Source of the DNA: Closterium sp. NIES-65
Taxonomy: Eukaryota; Streptophyta; Zygnematophyceae; Desmidiales; Closteriaceae
Assembly: GCA_948144175.1 (NCBI GenBank)
Contig: CANXME010002160.1
Coordinates: 2,179,501-2,243,500, forward strand
Reading direction: 5' to 3'
Length of the DNA: 64,000 nt
Of this stretch, positions 1 through 8,429 are shown piece by piece. Numbering within the stretch: the first letter of the stretch is position 1; the number at the start of each line of letters is the position of its first letter. The notes under the pieces are model-generated. The model searched no databases. It saw only the letters and a list, made by a program, of their open reading frames with translations, and had not been told where the DNA came from. Made by a program: the position numbers and the translations under genes.

Positions 1-161
1 CGACGCGCGGGCCGGCGGCAGGCTGCGCGGGCGGCTAACGTGGCGTGCGGAGCCGAAAACAGGCCTAACCGGGCCTAAACAGGCTGCGCGAAGGCTGCTT
101 AAGAGGCGCGCGCGGGAAGGGCCGCGCGCATGCAGCCGAGGCGCGCGCGGGCAGTAGGCAA

Positions 162-538
162 TATCAGAATCCCAACCACTAGACCATTGGGATAAAAGGG
201 CTTGTTTCAGTAGCGGGTCAGTGCGCCCGTAACCCCCCAGGCAAACGCGCCTATAACCCCCCCTAGGATCGATCGGGAATCTCACAGTGTAGCTCTACTG
301 ACACCCCCCCACACTGGGAGGCCCAGGACTGAGCACAGTGGCAACGGCCAACATGTGCATACACCGGGATTCGAACTCGAGACTGCTCTGATACCATATC
401 AGAATCCCAACCACTAGACCATTGGGATAAAAGGGCTTGTTTCAGTAGCGGGTCAGTGCGCCCATAACCCCCCAGGCAAACGCGCCTGTAACCCCCCCTA
501 GGATCGATCGGGGATCTCGCAGTGTAGCTCTACTGACA
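162..538 (-). mobile_element. TRIM/SMART-type miniature LTR retrotransposon, copy 1
   Basis: A complete 377-bp element. The two LTRs (162-303 and 397-538) are 142 bp each and almost identical; only 93 bp separate them. It is flanked by the direct repeat GGCAA (157-161 and 539-543), a target-site duplication. On the minus strand the 5' LTR (538-397) is followed with no gap by TGGTATCAGAGC (396-385), the classical plant tRNA-iMet primer binding site. A purine tract AGTGTGGGGGGG (315-304) precedes the 3' LTR. It has no coding capacity, as expected for terminal-repeat retrotransposons in miniature, so it must be mobilised by another element. It sits inside the leader of a Copia element. A second full copy is at 23019-23362. 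Confidence 0.9.
366..421 (-). promoter_or_regulatory. tRNA-Glu-like RNA polymerase III A and B boxes across the LTR/primer-site junction
   Basis: On the minus strand TGGTCTAGTGG (421-411) fits the A box TRGYNNANNNG at every position. GTTCGAATCC (376-367) fits the B box GWTCRANNC. The gap is 34 nt, as in a tRNA gene. The text before the anticodon region (TCCCAATGGTCTAGTGGTT) resembles eukaryotic tRNA-Glu. The LTR end and primer site together form a 5-bp stem TCTGA/TCAGA with a 7-nt loop, like an anticodon arm. The acceptor stem does not pair, so this is not a functional tRNA. That it drives pol III transcription is inference. Confidence 0.6.
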
Positions 539-624
539 GGCAAGGTAAGTAGGCACGTGAGGTAGGTAAGAAGTAAACGGTGGGCCCTAATACTGGGTCC
601 TAAGGACCTATACTCTAGATGCCA

Positions 625-759
625 TGTTAGAATCTTAGGCAAGGATAATGTTGGACTATCGAGAGTTTGGTACAAAAGTATGACCTAAGGGGTTGTACCC
701 TATAGTGAGTACCCCACTAAAGCCTACCCAAACTATAACATATAACTATATGTTTTACA
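625..759 (-). repeat. Copia 5' LTR (135 bp)
   Basis: Read on the minus strand it runs TG...CA and is followed at once by a primer-site-like TGGCATCTAGAG. The right boundary at 759 is inferred from the TGTAAAAC terminus, because the partner LTR is outside the window. Confidence 0.55.
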
Positions 760-967
760 ATTAAATCAGCATTTATTGATTATTATGGAGTGAAAATCAT
801 AAATTGTATGTGCACGGTAGATTTGCAATCATTTTAATACATTATATGTGTATTGGTATGTGTACAGCAGCAACACTGTCAGGTCACACCCTTCTTCTAA
901 GGAGCAGACCACACAATCTAAACATTACATATTCTTTATAGCGTTACCTAACATAACATGCAAAATA
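760..967. other. AT-rich spacer without recognisable gene
   Basis: An AT-rich stretch between two retroelements. I see no reading frame, repeat or RNA gene in it. The last five bases (AAATA, 963-967) would be one side of the target-site duplication of the Copia element that starts at 968. Confidence 0.5.
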
Positions 968-1432
968 TGTTAGAGTGAGAATCTTGGATAGAAAGGACTG
1001 AGAGAGATTGGTAGTGGAAGTCTTTGTTGTAGGAACTCAGATCATAGTGAATGTAGATGACTATGTTGATTAAAAGATGGAATACAAGGGAGATAAATAG
1101 TCATACCTAGCCATGTACTCTAAGGGGTACATTCCCTTATTATAACTGTTTTACAAGCATTTCTACAGTGACTCCGACTGTTGTTCTACCTTCTTGTTAC
1201 CGAGTCGCTGCATATAACCTGTACGGTTACGCCTGTTGCCATTCCTCGATGGTAAGTCAAGCGTCGGTCCAGATGGTCAACAGTCGCGATAGTTGACTCT
1301 TGCGATTGTTGACCTTCCTGCCCTCGATACAGGCTGATCCGATACTCCGGTTGTTGTTGCTTCGACAGAGTCAGGTGCGATACTACTACACCTACGGGAA
1401 TGCTAAGTATAATTCCCCTTCACACTCCAACA
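968..1432 (-). repeat. 3' LTR of the Copia element 968-7242
   Basis: The first 160 bp (968 onward on the plus strand) match 7087-7242, which proves the repeat. The inner boundary at 1432 is set by the polypurine tract and by the inverted ends TGTTGGAGTG and CACTCTAACA. Confidence 0.8.
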
Positions 1433-1439
1433 CTCCCCT

Positions 1440-4400
1440 TCATTCCTGGTGGTGCGCCACCTGGCTCTTGCGAGTGACTCCGCACAGGTCCGACAAGTAC
1501 TGAAACTTTTGACGTGGAAGTTTCTTTGTGAGGAAATCAGCTGCCATTTCGCCAGTTGGACAGTAGGTGAGCTGGACCTTCCCCTTGTCGATTTCGTCCT
1601 TCACGAAGAACTAACATAGGGCAATGTGTTTCGTGCGGTTGACGAAGCCTGGCTTGTTTGCAATTTTGATCGCGCTCTGGTTGTCACAGAGTAACTTGAA
1701 TGACCCATTCATCGCCGTTTTCGTTTCCTGTAGGAGCTCCGTGAGATAGAGTCCTTCGCGAACTGCTGCGCTTGCTGCGATGAATTCCGCTTCTGCTGAC
1801 AAGAGGGTGATGAGTTCTTGCTTGTTGGAGTTCCAGGAGATGGTTCCTGCAGGCTCAAGTTTGAAAATGAAGCCTGTGCGGGATCTCCTGTTGTCTGCGT
1901 CCCCAGCGTGGTCACCATCCACATAGCCGGTGAGTTGTAGTGGAGCTGTTAGGTTGGCCTTGTAGGTGAGACCAACATCGGGAGTAGAGATAAAGTACTG
2001 TAAGGCGCAACGCAGGTCTGCTAGGTTCTCCCCTTCAGGTCGGCACAGGTACTGGGCGAGCTGGCTGGCAATGTAGGATAAGTCCGGGCGGCACGTGACG
2101 GCGGCGAACAGTAGGCAGCCGAGCTGCTGCTGGTAGAGACGGTGATTGGCCGGTGAGAGTGGGGTGGTGTCAGGCTTGTGGTTAGGTGGAGGGATGCGGA
2201 ACGGGGTGGTGATGCCGACGGGAGCAATCCCGAACTTCTTGGCGAGGGTCTCGGCGTATTTCGCGGCGGAGAGGTGGATTGTGTCCGCAGTCTAGGTGAC
2301 GTCGAGCCCGAGGAATTGGGTAACTTTGTGGTCGATGGTCACCTCTAGCTTCTCCTAAATCTCGCGTTCGAAGCGAGAGTAGGTGTGTGTTATCTCCAGT
2401 GTAGAGGAGGTCGTCCACGTAGGCGACGAGCAAGATGAAGTGCCCGCGGGATTCGAGGCGGTACATCCCTTGGTCATGGGGAAGTTGCTGGAAGCCGAGC
2501 TCGATAAGGACGCCGTGAAGATGCTGCTCCCACAGGCGTGGTGCCTGCTTGATGCCGTACAGAGACTTTTGAAGGAGGCAAATAGCGTCGCCGTCTTCTT
2601 CGAACGCATGTGGCTGCTTGACGTGGATGACGGCTTCGAAAATCGCGTAGAGGAACGCGTTGGAGACGTCGATCTTGCGAAGTGGGCGCTCCTTCACGGC
2701 GGCGATGCAGAAGAGAACACGCACTGAGGTATGACGACCGATAGGTGCGAATGTTTGGTTGTAGTCCACGAATTGTGTCTGCTCAAATCCGCAAACCACC
2801 CATCGCGCTTTGAATATCTCGACAGTTCCGTCCGCGAGGGTCTTGATTCTGAAGACCCATTTTCCTGTGAGAATTTTCCTCCCCTTTGCGTGGCGACGTG
2901 GTACCAGCTTCCAGGTGCCGCGGCGTTGGAGTGCAGTGACTTCTGCGGCCATGGCGGCTCTCCACTTCTCGGCATCGGACCCGTTGAGAGCCTGGCGAAC
3001 GGTGGTGGGCTCAACCAGCTGCTGGTTATCCCGTACGGCGACGGCCAGGCCAAGGATGCGAAGGCCCGTGAGGTTGGATTCGGCTGTGGTGGTAACTTTG
3101 ATCACGTCGTCGTCATCGCCACGGATGTCGCGAAAGGTGCCACGGGAGGAGTCGCGAGCTGGGTTTGCATTCATGGATGAGTGCATTTCTGCACTTGCAT
3201 AGTTGTGCTGCGCCTGTACTGCTTCATGAGGATCAATGTTTGTTGGGAAGTGTGTAGGAGCGCCAAACTGTTCCGTAATGGGGATGAAGGGTGCTTCATC
3301 CGCTGCTGCCTCGTCTGGCTATTCTCCTACCACGTTAACGTCGTCCTCGTCATTGGCGTAGCTGTGCTGTCCCTGAAAAATGTTGTCCGGTGCGTTTTGT
3401 GCAGCGCGGTGCTGGCGGTACACTGGCAGAGTCAGTCTTTCATAGAAGATGCAGTCACGTGAACGCGTGAGCTGGTGGGTGGCGAAGTCCAGGATTGTCC
3501 AGGCGAGGTATTCGGATTCGATTCCGAGGTGAATGCCCCAGCAAGCGCGGTCCTCAAATTTTCCTGTTCGGGCAGTGTGGGGCCGGTACTGTACCATGCA
3601 CCTGAAGACTCGCAGCATGCGTGTATTGGGGTGTTTTCCGGTCCACTCCTTGAAGGGTGAGTTGTTGTTGGGCCGTGCCTTCAAGGAGAGCATGTTGTGC
3701 AGCCAAACTGCATGCGCCATTGCGAAGGGCCAATACTTAGTTGGCACAGCTGACTGCTTTATGAGGGCTCGCATTTTTGTCGCGAGGCTCCTGTTGGCTC
3801 TCTCCGCCAATCCCTGTTGCTCGTGGGTGTAAGGCAGGGAGATCATCCTCTTGATCCCCTTTTGCTTGCATAGGATTTTGAAGTCGTCGGACATGTATTA
3901 CAGGGCTCCGTCTGTGTGGAACGCCTTTAGTTTGTGACCGTCACTTTGATTCTCTGCCATGGCGAGCAAGACTTTGAAGTAGTAGTAGGCGAGGTAGTGG
4001 TCCTTGAAGTTCACGGCCCAGACGAAGCGTGTGCCAGCGTCGATGAAGGTAAGGGTGTACTGCACCCCTCCAAATCCTTTCGCCGTGAGTACTAGGAAGT
4101 CGCTGTAAACCTTCTCCAGTGGTTTGTATCGTTCGGCTCCGGGAATCTTTTCGGCGAAGGGCATGTGGCGGAGCGCGACTGCCAAACAGACGGTGCAGTT
4201 GGGTAAGTCGGTTCGTGGTTTCAGCAGCTTTCCATCGGGCAACAACAGTGCGTCTACCGCAAAAACATTTGCGGTAATGCAGTTGTTGAGCACTTCGATT
4301 GATGGGTGTCCCATGCGTTGATGCCAGATGTCTCCGTCGGCCCGATATCACTTGGTGCGCGCGTACAGCTCCTTCTCTCGTGCTAATATCTCCTCCGCTG

Positions 4401-6989
4401 TTTCTTACCTTGTCTCATCCGCAGATTTGTCGGGCACGGTGACCTGAACTGCCGCTGCTTGAATTGTTACGCCATGATACGTTCCGCTGGTGTCGCCGAT
4501 GGTGACAGTGTCCACCGTCACCGGCAGCTCCAATGGCTCCTCTGGCCGCGGGGCAAGGTTCGTGCGCGACGATCTTTGGGTTGCGAGATTTCTCCTTCCT
4601 CGAAGTTGACATCGCCGATCGCTACTCCCCTTGTCTCAAGGCGAAGGTAGTCCCTGCCGTCCGTCGTGATGGGAAGCAGGTGAGGTCCGTAATCCGTCAG
4701 TAACTCTTCCTCCTCTGCTTCTGGTGCCTCTTCAGTAATTTCCGGTTCTTCTGCTGCTTCTTCTGCAGCTACTTCGGCGATGCTTCCCCATCCAGTTCCA
4801 GCTGCGATTGCTTCATCCAGCGCGGTGTTTTCCATAACCCAGCGTGCATCGACTGCGTCCCATCCTTCGGTTGTGTTCCAACCCGTGGGGCGTTCAACAG
4901 GCGTTCTTGTCGGTTCAGTTGTTCTGACTGCCGTTTCTGACGTGATCTCCTCTCCTTCTTCCACTGCTTGTGGTCCGGTTTCTGCAGGGTTTGTTGTTGA
5001 GGCGACGGGCACAGCAAGGGCGCGGAAAGTGCCGTCGAGGCTGGGTTGCTGATAATCGGTTTCTTCTGGCTGACTCCACCTCGGTGGCGACGGGTGACCT
5101 GGAGGGTCAAGAACAAGGATGTGTTCGTTGTCGCCGGAGGTTCTGGGTGACCCGAAGTCAAGCACGAAGACGCCTTCCACACTTGTTGCCTTTCCGATGA
5201 AAATGCCGTTGTATATTAAATTCATCTCGTCTTCTATTGTTTGCAGGCCAACCCTGCACTTCATTAGCTGGTGGAGGGACAAGAGGTTGTACTGGAGTTC
5301 CGGCATGATGAGAACATCGCTTATGTGGATGCAGTAGCCGGTGTCGTGTGACTCCAGTTGCACTTGTCCGTGGCTTTTGGCGTAGATGGTTTGACTGTTG
5401 GCGACGGTGATCTCCACTTCGTTGAAGAGTCGCTCTCTGTTAAGAATGAAGATGTCTGAAGACACCTTGTGCTGACCACAGCAGCTGTCCAGGTACCACG
5501 TGTTGGCTTCTTTTCTTGTCTTGGCTAGATTGGCAAGTTTCGGGGTGATGTGATGGTCCATGTCGTGATCGTTCTCGTAGTCGTAATAACATCCTTCCTC
5601 GTCGTATGCGATGCGTGCAGGTGGTGACTCCTGGATCCACTCCGGCACTTCCCAGTCAAATTGCATCCGTCCGGCCGTCAACTCGTCGTAGGCTGGATCA
5701 TTCTCTTCTTCTTCTTCGACTGATCCTTCGGGCCGCTCTTGAGGTGGGTCTGCGAACATGTCTTCCCAGCTGCGGAAAAAACGGTAGTGACGGTTGGGGC
5801 GAGGCGGTCCACGACGCACCATGCAAGTCAAGACCTTGCTTTTGCCCTTGTCGCTTGTGTTCGCAGAGAGGCGCGCCGGCGCTTGGGACGTGCTGGTGAC
5901 GGCTGGCGGCGACACAGTTTGGTTGCGCGCTGTAGCTCCTCCTTGCTGGTGAGCAGCGGCACCCTTTTGGTTGTTGTTGCCATTCAATTTCCAGCAGTCT
6001 TGATTCGTGTGTCCAGACTTCTTGTAGTATTTGCAGAAGAGTTTTTTCTTGTCCGGTGGCGCTTGAGTGTAAAAGGCGATCTTCTTCTTCTTGTTGCCTC
6101 TTTTGTTGTACACGTCGATTTCCTTCTGCTCGGAGAGAAGCGTGGAGCAGAGGGCGGTTTCAATGAGGGTTCCTTGAGTGTGAAGGAGTGACTTGCATTG
6201 ACGCCATTCCGGGCTCAATCCAGCGAGGATGATAGTGACGAACATGTCGTCAGGGAAGTTGTCGCCGCTTTTCCTGAATTGGTCTCTCAGGTTCCTGCAG
6301 CGGTTGATGTATGGTCCGGCCTTCTCGTCGGGAAACATCTTGACGTTGTTAAGTTGGTTGAGCAGGCAACTGAGTGTCACCGAATCTGTTGCCATGTGGC
6401 AGGTGCGCAGGTGTTCCCATGACCGCTGCGCGGGCGTCCACTCGTTTTTGAAGGGGCGGATGCTCAGCTGCTCTTCGGGCGACAAGTTCCGAATCAAGAC
6501 GGTGAAGGCCAGGAGCGACTCATTGTACAACTGTGTCTTCTCCTGAGGTGAGCCGTTAGTTGGGAAAGCGTACGAACCGTCATAGTACATCCAGATTTGA
6601 GCGCCCTGAGCTAGTAACTCGAATTTGAAGCTCCAGGTGTAGAAGTCTTGTCCATCGAAGGGCTTGGTCATCCTGAGCTTCGATGTAGAGAGGAACTTGC
6701 TCTGCATTGAAGCCATCGCCTCGTAATATGTTTGTTGTGCTTGAGCAGATCCTTGAGCTCCGCGGTTATCGAAGGTGAAGGATCGTTCAGATCCAGCTCC
6801 TTGAGGATCGGGAGGTCTTCGGACGTAACTTGAGCCGTCAATGCTCATTGGCTGGTGGCTCTCCAGTGCGCTGATGCGGGAGATGAGCTGCTCAAGGAGC
6901 GCTGTGTCCACAGTCGTCGTAGTAGAAGCGACATTGGTGGAGGGTTGCACTGGATTCTCTCTAGCCTCTCCGTAGTCTGCGCCTGGCAT
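1440..6989 (-). pseudogene. Copia gag-pol polyprotein, broken
   Basis: The 823-residue first reading frame starts at the ATG at 6989. It holds a UBN2-type gag (MTKPFDGQDFYTW...), a zinc knuckle CKYYKKSGHTNQDC whose second Cys is replaced by Tyr, and a protease-like WYLDSCCGQH in which the usual DSG is DSC. A roughly 250-residue Glu/Thr-rich linker follows, which is unusual at this place. After a frameshift near 4500-4320 the integrase follows (TFIDAGTRFVW, FHTDG, QQGLAERANRSL, giving a D-D-E triad), with stops near 3895 and 3316. The reverse transcriptase keeps VAYVDDLLY and DVSNAFLYA, then is frameshifted near 2400. RNase H (KQELITLLSAEAEF, LCDNQSAIKIAN) carries a TAG at 1611-1613 and reads on to a natural stop at 1440. 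It cannot make a full polyprotein. Confidence 0.85.
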
Positions 6990-7086
6990 GTTGATGCCCT
7001 TAATGTTGTTGATGTTTTATTTATGAAGAAGCTTTTGTTGGAAGCCCCATTAGCCGATCCTATAATCCAAACTAGCTCTCATACCA

Positions 7087-7242
7087 TGTTAGAGTGAGGA
7101 TCTTGGATAGAATAGGAATGCTCTGAGAGAGATTGGTAGCGGAAGTCTTTGTTGTAGGAACTCAGATCATAGTGAATTTAGATGACTAAGTTGATCAAAA
7201 GATAGAATACAAGGGAAATAAATAGTTCTATCTAGCCATGTA
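7087..7242 (-). repeat. Truncated 5' LTR of the Copia element 968-7242
   Basis: It starts TGTTAGAGTGAGGATCTTGG on the plus strand, like the LTR at 968, and stays similar up to GCCATGTA. It is then cut by the plus-strand element starting at 7243. The primer binding site lies next to it at 7075-7086. Confidence 0.8.
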
Positions 7243-7391
7243 TGACAAAATTAGAAGAAAGAAAGAGAGGTTTGACTAGCAAGAATGGGGATACAAATAG
7301 CAAACCCTAACAGGGTTATACTCGCTATAGAGCACCCCACTACAGGCTAGATAAGAACATTCGGACACACATTCTCGTTCAATTCTTCTCA
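7243..7391 (+). repeat. 5' LTR of the truncated plus-strand Copia
   Basis: It begins TGACAAAATTAG, contains the family words ACCCTAACAGGGTTATACTC and ACCCCACTACAGGCTAG, and ends TTCTTCTCA before the primer binding site. No partner LTR is in the window, so the left boundary is inferred. Confidence 0.55.
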
Positions 7392-7499
7392 TGGAATCAG
7401 AGCAGGTCTCCTCCTAGGGACTGTTCATAGGGCCCACCGAAGCGCGCCCCGAGGCGCGCGTTCCTTTTTTTTTTTAGCGACCCTTCGTGTCGCCCCTAG

Positions 7500-8010
7500 C
7501 GACCCTTACTGCCCCTCGAGCCACCCGCTACGGCCCCGCTTAGGCTCCGTCGGCCCCACTACGGCCCCGCTTAGGCTCCGTCGGCCCCACTACGGCCCCG
7601 CTACGGCCCCGTCGGCCCCGCTTGAGCACCGCTACGGCCCTGCTACGGCCCCGCTAAGGCCCCGTCGGCCCTGTCGGCCCCGCTACGGCCCAGCTTAGGC
7701 CCCGTCGGCCCCGCTACGGCCCTGCTTAGGCCCCGCTACGGCCTCGCTACGGCCCTGCTACGGCCCCGTCGGCCCCGTCGGCCCCGCCGGCCCCGTCGAC
7801 CCCACTACGGCCCCGCGTAGGCCCCGTCGGCCCCGCTACGGCCCCGCTTAGGCCCCGCTACGGCCCTGCTACGGCCCCGCTACAGCCCCGTCGGCCCCGC
7901 TTAGGCCCCGCTACGGCCCCGATACGGCCCCGCTTCGGCCCCGTCGGCCCCGTCGGCCCCGTCGGCCCCGCTACGGCCCCGCTACAGCCCCGCTACAGCC
8001 CCGTGAGCCG
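7500..8010 (+). repeat. GGCCCC-rich leader array
   Basis: Dozens of degenerate 10-14-bp units of the type GGCCCCGCTACGGCCCCGTC in the untranslated leader of the Copia element. The complementary strand is rich in GGGGCC. From about 8000 to 8200 the text becomes GAGCCGCCCGTGAGCCGCCC repeats. Similar GC arrays occur in the leaders at 24290-24760, 12900-13990 and 31620-32140. Confidence 0.8.
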
Positions 8011-8325
8011 CCCGTGAGCTGCCAGTGAGCCGCCCGTGAGCCGCCCTTGAGCCGCCCGTGAGCCGCCCGCGAGCCGCCCGTGCGCCGCCCGTGACGACGC
8101 CCGAGCCGCCCGTGCCACCCGCGTCACCCGAGCCGCCTGCGCAGCTGAGGAGCCGAGCCGCCCGTGCCCGCTGTACGCCCGAGCCGCCCGAGCCGCCTGA
8201 GGTGCCGGCTCCTACTTCTGTGGGGCTGCTGCTGCTCCTGGGCCGGCGGAGTTGCTGAGCTGCCATGTTGCTGTCCTGCTGAGCTGCTCGACCCTTCCTC
8301 TCTGGTGAGACTGTCGGCTGCTATC

Positions 8326-8424
8326 ATGGCCACCCCTAGTGTCCTGGCCTTTGACGCTGAGGGTCGCGCCATAGACTTTGCGGTCTGGGTCGAGGACCTG
8401 CAGCTGTACTTGCAGTGCGATTCA
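8326..8424 (+). pseudogene. Copia gag, N-terminal fragment
   Basis: Starts at the ATG at 8326 with MATPSVLAFDAEGRAIDF and continues VWVEDLQLYLQ, which aligns with the gag start at 24967 (MASPQVLVFDAEGRPVKF). It is cut after about 33 codons by the junction with the minus-strand Copia. It is useful only to mark the start codon of the family. Confidence 0.7.
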
Positions 8425-8429
8425 GTAGA

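Larger units (their letters stand above)
1..759 (-). mobile_element. 5' end of a Copia-type LTR retrotransposon, running off the window
   Basis: On the minus strand the element enters at its 5' LTR (625-759), which starts TGTAAAAC and ends TCTAACA. Directly after it is a primer binding site-like TGGCATCTAGAG (613-624, complement). The leader then runs leftward to position 1; it is very GC rich (CGCGCG runs at 1-160) and has no reading frame. The LTR length (135 bp) and the inner words GTAGGCTTTAGTGGGGTA match the short LTRs of the other Copia elements here, such as 14212-14341. No coding part is inside the window. The leader is interrupted by the small LTR element at 162-538. Confidence 0.65.
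968..7242 (-). mobile_element. Nearly complete Copia LTR retrotransposon (minus strand)
   Basis: Reading leftward: a truncated 5' LTR (7242-7087), a primer binding site TGGTATGAGAGC (7086-7075), gag-pol (6989-1440), a polypurine tract GAATGAAGGGGAG (1445-1433) and a full 465-bp 3' LTR (1432-968) with imperfect ends TGTTGGAGTG...CACTCTAACA. Domain order gag, protease, integrase, reverse transcriptase, RNase H is that of Ty1/Copia. The 5' LTR keeps only 156 bp, because the plus-strand element starting at 7243 replaced the rest. This Copia lineage differs from the QLREWY/GAEPGG lineage found elsewhere in the window. It is inactive because of stops and frameshifts in pol. Confidence 0.85.
7243..8424 (+). 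mobile_element. 5' part of a Copia element (LTR, leader, start of gag), truncated
   Basis: The LTR (7243-7391) ends next to TGGAATCAGAGCAGGTC (from 7392), a primer binding site like that of the intact Copia at 24065. A leader of about 930 bp follows, with a dense GGCCCC array. The gag start at 8326 reads MATPSVLAFDAEGRAIDF..., matching the gag start at 24967. About 33 codons later, near 8424, the sequence switches abruptly to a minus-strand Copia reverse transcriptase. The two elements are therefore joined head to head by a rearrangement. The rest of gag-pol and the 3' LTR are missing. Confidence 0.75.

Noticed and set aside
366..421. Functional tRNA-Glu gene
   Set aside because: The A and B boxes and T-arm fit, but the acceptor stem does not pair and U33 of the loop is replaced, and the segment is part of an LTR element found twice with duplications.
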